The notes below the pieces were generated by a model. It was not told the DNA's origin, ran no database searches, and saw only the letters and a list, made by a program, of their open reading frames with translations. Shown one piece after another: positions 8,002 through 16,160 of a DNA stretch of 64,000 nt. The translations under genes and the position numbers were made by a program. This DNA is from Clostridiales bacterium (GTDB taxonomy: Bacteria; Bacillota; Clostridia; Oscillospirales; Butyricicoccaceae): positions 62,001-126,000 of the forward strand of contig SFJM01000009.1 of the NCBI GenBank assembly GCA_004555915.1. The letters are read 5' to 3'. Within the stretch, counting starts at the first letter, position 1, and each line of letters starts with the position of its first letter.

Positions 8002-9084
8002 ATGCCATTTGAAATCATACGCAATGACATCACCACCATGGATGTGGATGCCATTGTCAATGCTGCCAATACATCACTGGCACCGGGAGGCGGTGTATGC
8101 GGTGCAATTTTCCATGCAGCAGGCTGGAATGAAATGCAGCGTGCCTGCCGTGCCATCGGGCATTGTGACTGCGGAAAAGCGGTGCTCACAGAGGGCTTTG
8201 CGTTGCCGGCAACATATGTCATCCACACGCCCGGCCCCATCTGGCAGGGTGGCAGCCAGAATGAAGCCCATCTGCTCCGCAGCTGTTACCTCAGCTCGTT
8301 ACAGCTGGCAAAGAAGCATAAATGCAAGTCCATTGCATTCCCGCTGATTTCCTCCGGCATTTATGGCTATCCCAAAGCGGAAGCCCTGCGGATTGCGGTA
8401 CAGGCCATCCGGGATTTTCTGGTGCAAAATGACATGCAGGTCTATCTGGCGGTATTTGACCGCAATGCGGTGCTGCTCAGTGAACAACGGTACCGGCAGA
8501 TTCAGCAGTATATTGATGACCATTATGTGGAGCAGATGTTCTGTCATGGACGGATGGAAACCGATTATCTGTTCCAGAAACGGCAGCTGCGGGAACAGCA
8601 GACCCTGCAGTCGGAACAGAGCTTTATGCCCGGTACATCCGCAGAGGATGATCTGCTTCCCTTTTTGCCATCCATATCAGCTTCATCTGAACCTGCTCCG
8701 GTATCCAAACCGAAAAAGCGTTCCTTAAAAGATCTGGTCTCCCGGCTGGATGATACCTTTTCCCAGATGCTGCTCCGGCTCATTGATGAAAAGGGTATGA
8801 CCGATGTGGAGGTATACAAACGGGCAAATCTCGACCGCAAGCTGTTCTCCAAAATCCGCAAGAGCAGCTATAATCCCAGCAAGCAGACTGCCATTGCACT
8901 GGCAATTGCCCTGCGGCTCAATTTGGATGAAACCAAAGATTTGCTTGGCCGTGCCGGCTATGCCCTGTCCCGCAGCAATAAATTTGATGTTATCATTGAA
9001 TATTTTATTTCAGAGCAGATTTATGATATTGATGAAATCAATGAAGCCCTGTTTTCCTTTGAACAGAAGACACTGGGCGCATAA
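8002..9084 (+). CDS. Macro-domain protein with C-terminal HTH-like helical domain
   Basis: This 360-residue protein has an N-terminal macro domain (about 1-170) with VNAANTSLAPGGGVCGAI (19-36) and LISSGIYGYP near 113, the loops that hold ADP-ribose. A low-complexity linker rich in S, P and K follows (about 195-240). The C-terminal part, about 245-345, is all-helical with LVSRLDDTFSQMLLRLIDE and a KIRKSSYNPSKQTAIALAIA stretch resembling an XRE-type helix-turn-helix. The likely role is ADP-ribose binding or de-ADP-ribosylation with an added nucleic-acid or protein-interaction module. AGAGAGG precedes the start. It lies between a DraG-like hydrolase and a vWA protein. Confidence 0.88.
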   Translation: MPFEIIRNDITTMDVDAIVNAANTSLAPGGGVCGAIFHAAGWNEMQRACRAIGHCDCGKAVLTEGFALPATYVIHTPGPIWQGGSQNEAHLLRSCYLSSLQLAKKHKCKSIAFPLISSGIYGYPKAEALRIAVQAIRDFLVQNDMQVYLAVFDRNAVLLSEQRYRQIQQYIDDHYVEQMFCHGRMETDYLFQKRQLREQQTLQSEQSFMPGTSAEDDLLPFLPSISASSEPAPVSKPKKRSLKDLVSRLDDTFSQMLLRLIDEKGMTDVEVYKRANLDRKLFSKIRKSSYNPSKQTAIALAIALRLNLDETKDLLGRAGYALSRSNKFDVIIEYFISEQIYDIDEINEALFSFEQKTLGA

Positions 9085-9205
9085 TGCTGCCTGACGGAGT
9101 TTCCTGTAATGTCGCTTCCAAAGAGACCTGTCCGCTGGTTGAATATGGTATCCTGTATTCACAAAGAAAAAGCAACTGCAAAGCAGATGAATGGAGGAAT
9201 CCCAT

Positions 9206-9862
9206 ATGAAAGCCAACAAGACAGAGCTTGTTTTCCTGCTCGACCGAAGCGGTTCCATGTGCGGTCTGGAAGCAGATACCATTGGCGGCTACAATTCCAT
9301 GCTGGAAAAGCAGAAAAAAGAACCGGGAGATGTCCGGGTCACCACCGTTCTGTTTGACGATAAATATGAACTGCTGCATGACCGTCTGGATATCCACAGC
9401 ATGGCACCGATTACCGAGTATGAGTATTATGTCCGCGGCTGTACTGCCCTGTTGGATGCCATTGGACGCACCATACAAAAGATTGCCAATGTCCAGAAGC
9501 ATACCGCACCGGAGCACCGTGCAGATAAAGTTTTATTTGTCATCACCACCGACGGCATGGAAAATGCCAGCCGGAAGTACAGCTATAAACAGATTCACGA
9601 CATGATTGAACGGGAAAAAGCTGAATTCGGCTGGGAATTCCTGTTCCTCGGCGCCAACATTGATGCCATTGCCGTGGCAAACCGGTTTGGCATTGATGCA
9701 GACCGTGCTGTCAACTATCATGCGGACAGCCTGGGCACACAGCTGAATTATGAGGTACTCAGTGAAGCGATTACACAGGTTCGTGCCTGCGCCGCGCCGC
9801 TGGGCGCCGACTGGAAATCCCGTATTGAAACGGATTTCCGCAACCGAAACTCCGCCAGATAA
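9206..9862 (+). CDS. von Willebrand factor A domain protein
   Basis: This 218-residue protein is essentially one vWA domain. The metal-ion-dependent adhesion site reads DRSGSM (13-18), with the second and third loop elements at RGCTALLDAIG and TTDGMENAS. It has no signal peptide, so it is cytoplasmic. Related stand-alone vWA proteins are often found in stress or phage-defence gene neighbourhoods, but no specific partner is identifiable. GGAGG lies eight bases before the ATG at 9206, which is preferred over the in-frame ATG at 9191. The gene follows the macro-domain gene after 121 bases and ends at a strong terminator. Confidence 0.85.
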   Translation: MKANKTELVFLLDRSGSMCGLEADTIGGYNSMLEKQKKEPGDVRVTTVLFDDKYELLHDRLDIHSMAPITEYEYYVRGCTALLDAIGRTIQKIANVQKHTAPEHRADKVLFVITTDGMENASRKYSYKQIHDMIEREKAEFGWEFLFLGANIDAIAVANRFGIDADRAVNYHADSLGTQLNYEVLSEAITQVRACAAPLGADWKSRIETDFRNRNSAR

Positions 9863-9885
9863 AAACACAACATTTTTTATCCGAT

Positions 9886-9928
9886 GAAGCCGGCCGGGCA
9901 GGGGGATACCTGGCCGGCTTCCCTTTTT
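9886..9928 (+). terminator. Terminator after the vWA gene
   Basis: GAAGCCGGCC and GGCCGGCTTC form a ten-base stem followed by CCTTTTT. A second hairpin with seven T residues follows at about 10014-10050. Confidence 0.85.
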
Positions 9929-10093
9929 CGTATGTCATGTCTGTCGGCAAGGGAAAGACCATGCCGAGAGATGAATCCGGTTCTCCCATTCCATCCATCC
10001 GGTATATCTCATGCATCTGTCAGAAGCATCTGACGGGTGCTTTTTTTATTTCCCCGGTACGGCAGGAGCATTTTGCCGTACCGGATCGCTGTA

Positions 10094-10711
10094 TTACGTT
10101 TTTTTCCTGGTACAACAGGTATCAAAGGACGGGTTATAGGCATAATAATTCTTTGCGTCCAGATTTTCCTGTACATCCCGCAGGGCTTCGCCGAAACGCT
10201 GGAAGTGTACAATTTCCCGTTCCCGCAGGAATTTAATCGGGTCACGGACATCCGGGTCATCAATCAGCCGTAGCAGGTTATCATAACTCAGGCGTGCTTT
10301 CTGTTCCGCTGCCATATCCTCAAACAGATCCGCAATGGCATCACCGGTGGACTGCAGGGTTTCTGCGGAAAATGGCACGCCGCCGGCGGACTGGGGATAA
10401 ATACCTGTGGTATGATCCACAAAATACGCATCAAAGCCGCTTTTTTTGATCTGCTCCGGTGTCAGGCAGCGGGTCAGCTGGTATACAATCGCACCGATCA
10501 TTTCCGTATGTGCCAGCTCCTCTGTACCGATATCCGTCAGAATCGCCTTGCCCTGTGCATAGGGCTGTGCAAACCGCTGGGACAGATACCGTGTTGCTGC
10601 CCCCAGCTCACCATCCGGCCCGCCCAGCTGGGTCATAATCAGCTTTGCCATTGCCGGGTCCGGATTGGCAATGCGAACCGGATACATTAGTTTCTTACTA
10701 TAATCCCACAT
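10094..10711 (-). CDS. cotJC: Spore coat protein CotJC (manganese catalase family)
   Basis: This 205-residue ferritin-like protein of the manganese-catalase family is a component of the spore coat. The helical metal-binding core is visible: LTDIGTEELAHTEMIGAIV supplies the E-E-x-x-H set, and the C-terminal REREIVHFQRFGEALRDV supplies the second set of Glu and His ligands. The N-terminus MWDYSKKLMYPVRI is typical of CotJC. It is the last gene of cotJA-cotJB-cotJC, three bases after the cotJB stop, and ends in CCTRKK. Confidence 0.93.
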   Translation of the reverse strand: MWDYSKKLMYPVRIANPDPAMAKLIMTQLGGPDGELGAATRYLSQRFAQPYAQGKAILTDIGTEELAHTEMIGAIVYQLTRCLTPEQIKKSGFDAYFVDHTTGIYPQSAGGVPFSAETLQSTGDAIADLFEDMAAEQKARLSYDNLLRLIDDPDVRDPIKFLREREIVHFQRFGEALRDVQENLDAKNYYAYNPSFDTCCTRKKT

Positions 10712-10714
10712 CTC

Positions 10715-10960
10715 TTACACCTCCCATGGCCATGGCTCATCAATCCAGTTCCACCGTTTGTCGGTGCTGGCATCGAACAGTGTCAGAGGCCCGAAATGCT
10801 TCTGATACAGCTCCTCTGCCTGCTGCTTTTTCCTGCGCATCATCCGGAAATACTGCAATGCCATTTCATCCTCCGGATGGGAATCCAGATACATGCCCGC
10901 GTCAATCATGGCAAACTTGTGCCGGCGGACATCCTGCAGGGCTTTTTCCTTTTCAGTCAC
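10715..10960 (-). CDS. cotJB: Spore coat protein CotJB (GTG start)
   Basis: An 81-residue protein with the CotJB pattern: a helical N-terminus with VRRHKFAMIDAGMYLDSHP and the tail FGPLTLFDASTDKRWNWIDE-PWPWEV. The start is a GTG at 10960, chosen because GAGGAGG lies six to seven bases upstream and the family begins at this point. It overlaps the end of cotJA by eight bases and is followed by cotJC, so the three are translationally coupled. It is required for assembly of CotJ proteins into the coat in Bacillus; that role is from family knowledge. Confidence 0.88.
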   Translation of the reverse strand: MTEKEKALQDVRRHKFAMIDAGMYLDSHPEDEMALQYFRMMRRKKQQAEELYQKHFGPLTLFDASTDKRWNWIDEPWPWEV

Positions 10961-11180
10961 AGGAAACCGCCTCCTCTCCGATAAATGGCTTGTCGAGGTC
11001 AGCAAAAATCGTCCCGCGCGCCAGTGCAACATCATCGTTATAAATATTTTGCCATACCTGATCCGGAACAAAGCCCATAGCCAGCGCCAGCAGGTTATGA
11101 TTGATGACAAATCCCGGTCCGGTCTGCGCATGCTGCGTATTCACGGCACTTTTTGCACCATTTGGCTTTTCCATTGCCAT
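10953..11180 (-). CDS. cotJA: Spore coat associated protein CotJA
   Basis: A 75-residue protein ending in ALARGTIFADLDKPFIGEEA, the conserved CotJA core. The ATG at 11180 follows AGAAAGGATG. It is first in the cotJABC operon, diverging from the SPFH operon. Between the two operons lies a GTGCGGA/TCCGCAC inverted repeat. In Bacillus this operon is under mother-cell sigma-E; no confident sigma-E site could be called by eye. Confidence 0.88.
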   Translation of the reverse strand: MAMEKPNGAKSAVNTQHAQTGPGFVINHNLLALAMGFVPDQVWQNIYNDDVALARGTIFADLDKPFIGEEAVSCD

Positions 11181-11312
11181 ACATCCATCATCCTTTCTCA
11201 AAGAATGTCAGCCCGAAGGGCTTATACCGTCATCCTATGCGCAACAGGATGTATGGGTGCGGAACCATTTGTATGGACTGTCCGCACAGGAAATCTTTCC
11301 CTGTATTGGTTA

Positions 11313-11351
11313 TTGACAATCTGATATCATTGTGATATCATTCAAGTATCA
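11313..11351 (+). promoter_or_regulatory. Promoter with tandem 8-base palindromes before the SPFH operon
   Basis: TTGACA (11313-11318) and TATCAT (11336-11341) are 17 bases apart. Two identical palindromes TGATATCA occupy 11322-11329 and 11333-11340, exactly 11 bases apart, and a degenerate third (AAGTATCA, 11344-11351) keeps the same period. They cover the spacer, the -10 and the start-site region, a layout suited to repression. The operon encodes a ribbon-helix-helix protein, a family that binds tandem short palindromes, so autoregulation is inferred. Confidence 0.7.
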
Positions 11352-11371
11352 AATACAAGGAGGGGATCCGG

Positions 11372-12391
11372 ATGAACGAAAAGATTCTCAACAATAGAAA
11401 AAATGGTATGCCTGCGATGATTATCATCATTCTGCTGTATGCAGCGGCACTGGCAGGCTGTATTTTCGGCGGTATTGCAGTGGATCACGGCAACAGTCCG
11501 GTGCTGCTGGTTGTCAGCATCATCTGGTTATGTATCGGCTGGATTCCGTGGTGTGGCTTAAAGGTCGTCAAACCGCAGGAAGCATTGGTGCTCACATTGT
11601 TCGGTAAGTATATCGGCACACTCAAGCAGGAAGGCTTTTATTTTGTCAATCCCTTCTGCACCAGTGTGAATCCGGCAGCAAAGACCCGCCTGAACCAGAG
11701 TGGTGATGTGGACGCTGGTTCCCGCAAGGGGCTGACCATCCTCAGCGGCGGGCAGAGTGCCAATATGGAAATGGCCAGCAAAAAGATTTCTCTGAAAGTC
11801 ATGACACTGAACAACAATCGGCAGAAGATCAACGATTGTCTGGGCAATCCGGTGGAAATTGGTATTGCTGTCATGTGGCGTGTCACCGATACCGCCAAGG
11901 CAGTATTCAATGTGGATAACTATAAGGAATATTTGTCGCTGCAGTGTGACAGCGCTCTGCGCAACATTGTCCGTTTGTATCCCTATGATGTGGCACCCAA
12001 TGTGGATACCACCGGTGATGGCGTTGCCGACGAAGGCAGTCTGCGTGGTTCCAGCGAAGTTGTGGCAGCACGGATTCGGGATGAGATTCAGCGTCGTGTA
12101 ACCGATGCCGGTCTGGAAATTATTGAAGCACGCATTACCTATCTGGCATATGCACCGGAAATTGCAGCAGTGATGTTGCAAAGACAGCAGGCTTCTGCTA
12201 TCATTGACGCAAGAAAGATGATTGTCGATGGTGCAGTTGGCATGGTGGAAATGGCGCTGGAGCGTTTGAATGAGAATCAGGTTGTCGAACTGGATGAGGA
12301 ACGCAAGGCAGCCATGGTTTCCAACCTGCTGGTTGTCCTGTGCGGCAATCATGACACCCAGCCTATTGTAAACACAGGAAGTCTGTATTAA
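11372..12391 (+). CDS. SPFH/band 7 domain membrane protein
   Basis: This 339-residue protein has two N-terminal hydrophobic segments (about 15-38 and 43-60), then a band-7/SPFH domain beginning [20 protein letters not shown] and running to about 250, and a helical C-terminus ([19 protein letters not shown]) typical of SPFH oligomers. Such proteins form membrane-associated rings linked to membrane microdomains. AAGGAGG precedes the start. It is the first of three tightly packed genes; the next begins two bases after its stop. Confidence 0.88.
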   Translation: MNEKILNNRKNGMPAMIIIILLYAAALAGCIFGGIAVDHGNSPVLLVVSIIWLCIGWIPWCGLKVVKPQEALVLTLFGKYIGTLKQEGFYFVNPFCTSVNPAAKTRLNQSGDVDAGSRKGLTILSGGQSANMEMASKKISLKVMTLNNNRQKINDCLGNPVEIGIAVMWRVTDTAKAVFNVDNYKEYLSLQCDSALRNIVRLYPYDVAPNVDTTGDGVADEGSLRGSSEVVAARIRDEIQRRVTDAGLEIIEARITYLAYAPEIAAVMLQRQQASAIIDARKMIVDGAVGMVEMALERLNENQVVELDEERKAAMVSNLLVVLCGNHDTQPIVNTGSLY

Positions 12392-12392
12392 T

Positions 12393-12593
12393 ATGAGTGC
12401 AAAAAAGAAGCAAATCCCACTGCGGCTGTCGGAGAAGCTGTACAATGCCATTGCGGCATGGGCAGAGGATGATTTCCGTTCGGTCAATGGGCAGATTGAA
12501 TATCTGCTCACCGAATGCGTCCGGCAGCGGAAGAAAAACGGAAAATATGTATCCGAGCATTTGGATGAACCCATTGAATTGGATATTGAGTAA
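12393..12593 (+). CDS. Arc-type ribbon-helix-helix DNA-binding protein
   Basis: A 66-residue protein. [20 protein letters not shown] gives the beta strand and first helix of a ribbon-helix-helix fold and [20 protein letters not shown] gives the second helix, as in Arc/MetJ-type repressors. It starts one base after the SPFH stop codon, with only a weak ribosome binding site, so its translation probably depends on the upstream gene. It is the likely ligand of the tandem palindromes in the operon promoter, although this pairing is inferred. No toxin gene is adjacent, so an antitoxin role is unlikely. Confidence 0.78.
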   Translation: MSAKKKQIPLRLSEKLYNAIAAWAEDDFRSVNGQIEYLLTECVRQRKKNGKYVSEHLDEPIELDIE

Positions 12594-12610
12594 AAAAGGA
12601 GTGAAGGAAC

Positions 12611-12922
12611 ATGTTACTGGTAAATACGGATTACATCACAGGAAAAGAATTGGAAATGCTGGGTCTGGTAAAGGGCAGTACCATTCAGACCAGAAATGTA
12701 GGCAGGGATATTACCCAGGGGTTTAAGACGCTGGTAGGCGGCGAGCTGAAGGCGTACACGGAAATGATGAATGATGCCCGGGAGCTTGCCACCAGCAGAA
12801 TGGTACAGGAAGCAGAGGCATTGGGAGCCGATGCGGTTGTCAATATCCGGTTTGTTTCTTCCTCTGTCATGCAGGGTGCGGCAGAAGTTGTGGCCTACGG
12901 TACGGCAGTGAAATTTGTATAA
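12611..12922 (+). CDS. YbjQ/UPF0145 family protein
   Basis: A 103-residue protein with the pattern of the YbjQ/UPF0145 putative heavy-metal-binding fold: GKELEMLGLVKGSTIQTRNV at the N-terminus, ELKAYTEMMNDARELATSRM in the middle, and ADAVVNIRFVSSSVMQGAAE-VVAYGTAV at the end. The family forms pentameric rings; its function is not established. It is third in the SPFH operon, 17 bases after the ribbon-helix-helix gene, with AAAAGGAGTG before its ATG. Association with SPFH proteins suggests a membrane-stress function, an inference. Confidence 0.85.
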   Translation: MLLVNTDYITGKELEMLGLVKGSTIQTRNVGRDITQGFKTLVGGELKAYTEMMNDARELATSRMVQEAEALGADAVVNIRFVSSSVMQGAAEVVAYGTAVKFV

Positions 12923-12927
12923 ACAGC

Positions 12928-12959
12928 AAAAGCCCGTCGGAGTAATCCGATGGGCTTTT
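12928..12959 (+). terminator. Terminator after the SPFH operon
   Basis: AAAGCCCGTCGGA pairs with TCCGATGGGCTTT around GTAA and is followed by T residues. Confidence 0.85.
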
Positions 12960-13000
12960 CATATGCCTTCAGAAATATCATAAACTGCTGTCGTCAGTCC

Positions 13001-13093
13001 CTAAGGAAGAGACTCACCGGCGAGTCTCTCCCTTAGGAATCCCACTCTGCCGCCAAAGGGGTTGGATACCCCTTTGGAATCCCCAATAATCAC
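13001..13093 (+). repeat. Dispersed 93-base repeat, copy 1
   Basis: This copy matches 38242-38334 almost base for base and at the same length. It holds two hairpins: CTAAGG-AA-GAGACTC pairing with GAGTCTC-TC-CCTTAG, and a perfect CCAAAGGGG/CCCCTTTGG with a seven-base loop. In the other copy the first stem has compensating changes. It is followed by a GGTTTATTC...GAATAAACC inverted repeat (13095-13145) also shared with the second locus. Confidence 0.85.
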
Positions 13094-13243
13094 TGGTTTA
13101 TTCCTCATAGTCTTATGGTACCACTGCATGCAGAGGGAATAAACCAATATGCAACGCCGAACAGCAACAGAGCGGACAGAGAGTTCGAAGCCCTGCCGAT
13201 ACTTTTACCGGCTGAGACATCAATGAAACGGCTGCGTCAAAAA

Positions 13244-13348
13244 GCCTCCCTCAGAGGAGGGAGGTGGCATTTGCGTCAGCAAATGCCGAAGGGAGTTATA
13301 TCCCGTTTTTAATTTTGCTCAAAGTTACGATTGATACCTCAAATTTAC
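13244..13348 (+). repeat. Hairpin-pair intergenic repeat, copy 1
   Basis: The unit contains CCTCCCTC-AGAG-GAGGGAGG, then GGCATTTGC-GTCA-GCAAATGCC, then GAAGGGAG, and ends in a conserved TTACGATTGATACCTCAAA tail. The same modules in the same order occur at 38555-38661 and, reversed or partial, near 47.3, 58.7, 60.8 and 61.0 kb. It encodes no protein. Confidence 0.8.
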
Positions 13349-14472
13349 GTTTGCACTTCCCCCTTCACCCTGTCGCATAGCTCCAGCGCCGAGGCAATGA
13401 CAGCATCCATGTCGTAGTATTTATACTCTCCCAGCCGTCCGCCGAAAATCACGTTTTTCTCCTGCTCCGCCAGCTTCTTATATGCGTTATACAGAGCGGC
13501 GTTGCGCTCGTTATTCACCGGATAATAGGGTTCATCTCCCGGTTTCCATTCCGAAGAATATTCCCGGCTGATGACGGTTTTCGGCAGTTCATTTCCGTTG
13601 TCATCCAGACCGAATTCAAACCATTTATGTTCAATAATGCGGGTCCATGGGGTTTCCCGGTCGGTATAATTCACCGCCGCGTTGCCCTGAAAATTCGGCA
13701 TGTCCAGCACCTCGGTCTCAAAGCGTACCGAACGGTATTCCAGTTCCCCCAGCTGATAGGCAAAATAAGCGTCAATTGCGCCGGTATAGACTACCGTATG
13801 GGCCAGTGCGTCCAGCTCTGCCTTGTGTGCCAGATAATCCATATTCAGGCGTACCTCAATGCCCTCCAGCATATTCTCGACCATCCGGGTATATCCGCCC
13901 ATCGGGATGCCCTGGTATCTGGCGTTAAAGTAGTTGTTATCGAAGGTGAGCCGTACCGGCAGGCGTTTGATAATAAAGGCAGGGAGTTCATGGCAGGGCC
14001 GTCCCCACTGCTTTTCCGTATAGCCCTTGACGAGTTTTTCATAAATATCCGTACCCACAAGGGAAATGGCCTGTTCCTCCAGATTGCGCGGCTGGGTGAT
14101 GCCCGCAGCCCTGCGCTGCTCCTCAATCTTCTCTGCTGCCTCCTGTGGCGTCACAACGCCCCACATCCGGTTGAAGGTATACATGTTAAAGGGCAGGGAG
14201 TACAGCTCGCCATGGTAATTGGCTACCGGTGAATTGGTAAACCGATTAAATGCCGCAAACTGGGTGATATACTCCCACACCCGCTGATGATTCGTATGGA
14301 AAATATGTGCGCCATAGGTATGCACATGGATGCCTTCCACCTGCTGTGTATAAATATTGCCGCCAATATGGGGGCGTTTGTCCACCATCAGCACGGATTT
14401 GCCTGCCGCCTTCATCTGCTGGGCAAATACCGCGCCAAACAGCCCTGTACCGACTACCAGATAATCATACAT
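13345..14472 (-). CDS. glf: UDP-galactopyranose mutase
   Basis: This 375-residue flavoenzyme converts UDP-galactopyranose to UDP-galactofuranose for surface glycans. The FAD-binding GTGLFGAVFA (8-17), the GGNIYTQ motif, YGAHIFHTN (about 53-61), the TEKQWG motif, and the C-terminal GRLGEYKYYDMD that closes on the flavin are all visible. Length is normal. It is the most downstream gene of the minus-strand polysaccharide block, separated from the second BY-kinase by a terminator, so it may be transcribed separately. galE at 6 kb makes its substrate. Confidence 0.95.
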   Translation of the reverse strand: MYDYLVVGTGLFGAVFAQQMKAAGKSVLMVDKRPHIGGNIYTQQVEGIHVHTYGAHIFHTNHQRVWEYITQFAAFNRFTNSPVANYHGELYSLPFNMYTFNRMWGVVTPQEAAEKIEEQRRAAGITQPRNLEEQAISLVGTDIYEKLVKGYTEKQWGRPCHELPAFIIKRLPVRLTFDNNYFNARYQGIPMGGYTRMVENMLEGIEVRLNMDYLAHKAELDALAHTVVYTGAIDAYFAYQLGELEYRSVRFETEVLDMPNFQGNAAVNYTDRETPWTRIIEHKWFEFGLDDNGNELPKTVISREYSSEWKPGDEPYYPVNNERNAALYNAYKKLAEQEKNVIFGGRLGEYKYYDMDAVIASALELCDRVKGEVQT

Positions 14473-14570
14473 ATGCTTATGTTCCTCTCCGCTTGGTTTG
14501 TTCCTTTGTGTTCCTTTGTGTTTCTTTGTTTATTATATCGTTGTTTGCAGGTGAGTACAAACGGTTTCCG

Positions 14571-14617
14571 AAAAAACAGGCGGAAACACGGGAGGCTTTC
14601 CCCTGTGCTTCCGCCTG
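14571..14617 (-). terminator. Terminator after the second BY-kinase
   Basis: On the minus strand CAGGCGGAAGCACAGGG pairs with CTCCCGTGTTTCCGCCTG and is followed by six T residues. Confidence 0.85.
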
Positions 14618-14633
14618 ATATGCGTTTTTTCTG

Positions 14634-16160
14634 TTATTGGGTATCGGGTTTGTTTTCGGACTGCTTTGGCTCGTCTGACTTCTTTCTCTGGCCATAACCG
14701 TAGCCATAGTGGCTTCTGCGTCTGCCATAGCCGTAACCATAGCCATAACCGTAACCATAGCCATATCCGTAGCCGTAGCCATAACCGCCGATCACGGTCT
14801 TAACGCCGTTGATGGTATAGCCCAGAATATTGACGCCGGTTTCTGCCAGCAGCTCCACTGCGTTCAGGATTTTGGGAATACGGGTATGGTCATGCCGTAC
14901 CACCATCACCGCATGATCCATGCAGCGGGCAAAAATCGAAGCATCTGCCAGCATGCCGCATGGCGGGGTATCCACGATAATGCAGTCATAGTTCTCCCGC
15001 AGCTTTGCCAGCATGCGCTCAATATTTTCCTGTTGCAGGACGTTCTGTTCCTGCGGGGTGGATTTTCTGCCCGGCAGCACATATAATGGCTGTTCTCCAT
15101 AGGTCAGAATGTGCTGTTCGGTCAGTGGCTGTCCTGCCAGTACATCTACGGTACCGAATTCCGCTTCCGGCAGGCCCAATGCCATGGTAACCGACGGGTT
15201 GCGCAGGTCACCGTCCACCAGAACCACTTTTTTACCCTTGAGTGCCATGGAAATAGCGAGATTTACGGAAATGGTGGTCTTACCTTCCCCTTCCTCCGCA
15301 CTGGTAACCAGAATTTGTGCCTTGTCCTGCTCATCTGTTTCCTTTGTAATACGGTTTCGGACAATACGCACGCTTTCACTCAGCATATCGCCATTATTCT
15401 GGCTGTCCAGCAGGATTCTGGACTTGGATGCATCGCTGCGTTTTTTTACCTTGATAAATGGGATGTTGCCCAGATAGGTAATGCTGAGGACAAATTTCAA
15501 ATCCTCTTCCCGCCGTACGGTTTTGCTGAGGGCGCAATACATAAACAGGAACAGCACACACAAAGCTGTACTGAACAGGATGCCTTTGGCAACGGTACGT
15601 TTGAAGCTGAGCTTGTTCACCGGGTCCTCCGGCACGCCGCTTTCATCCATCAGGGTCAGCTCGGTATCACCGATAATATATTCTGCAACCGATGGATAAT
15701 TCTCAATGACGGCCTGCAGCACATCATATGCCGTCTGGGCATCCGCTGCTTCCACCTGAATGGTAAACAAAGCGGAATCCGCTATGGACTGTGCGGTAAT
15801 GGTTGCCGGAACCGTTTCCATCCCCAGGCTTTTGGCAACCACATCATTGAGTGCGCCGCTGGTGAGGATATAGGGGAAGGATTTACTCAGCTGGTCGGCG
15901 CTTGTGGCATTATAATATTCCTGATAGGTATCACTGCTGCTGTACGCTGTCTTTGCATTGACAACGAAGGTGGCATAGGCCTGATATCGTGGCGTATAAA
16001 CCAGAATGACAGAAAATGCCGACAGCATGGAGCAGGTCACGATCAAAACCAGGAAAAACAGCCAGAACTTTTTCAGTGCCCGCCACATGTCATCCACAAT
16101 CATGAGCAGGTCAATCTGATACAGTTCGTCTTCCTGGAGATTATTTTGCGTATTTTCCAT
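14634..16160 (-). CDS. BY-kinase with Wzz domain and Gly-Tyr repeat tail
   Basis: This 508-residue bacterial tyrosine kinase/chain-length regulator fuses a Wzz domain (two membrane segments near 24-46 and about 180-200) to a P-loop kinase. Walker A is TSAEEGEGKTT, Walker A' is VVLVDGDLRNPS and Walker B is CIIVDTPP. The tail is a run of about ten consecutive Gly-Tyr pairs, then RRRSHYGYGYG, which are probable autophosphorylation sites. The ATG at 16160 is preferred over 16172 because GGAGG precedes it. It overlaps the first BY-kinase by 20 bases. The cytoplasmic kinase likely controls polymer export or length. Confidence 0.92.
   Translation of the reverse strand: MENTQNNLQEDELYQIDLLMIVDDMWRALKKFWLFFLVLIVTCSMLSAFSVILVYTPRYQAYATFVVNAKTAYSSSDTYQEYYNATSADQLSKSFPYILTSGALNDVVAKSLGMETVPATITAQSIADSALFTIQVEAADAQTAYDVLQAVIENYPSVAEYIIGDTELTLMDESGVPEDPVNKLSFKRTVAKGILFSTALCVLFLFMYCALSKTVRREEDLKFVLSITYLGNIPFIKVKKRSDASKSRILLDSQNNGDMLSESVRIVRNRITKETDEQDKAQILVTSAEEGEGKTTISVNLAISMALKGKKVVLVDGDLRNPSVTMALGLPEAEFGTVDVLAGQPLTEQHILTYGEQPLYVLPGRKSTPQEQNVLQQENIERMLAKLRENYDCIIVDTPPCGMLADASIFARCMDHAVMVVRHDHTRIPKILNAVELLAETGVNILGYTINGVKTVIGGYGYGYGYGYGYGYGYGYGYGRRRSHYGYGYGQRKKSDEPKQSENKPDTQ

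Noticed and set aside
13115..13312. 65-codon plus-strand ORF in an intergenic repeat
   Set aside because: It lies within the dispersed hairpin repeats and lacks a ribosome binding site.
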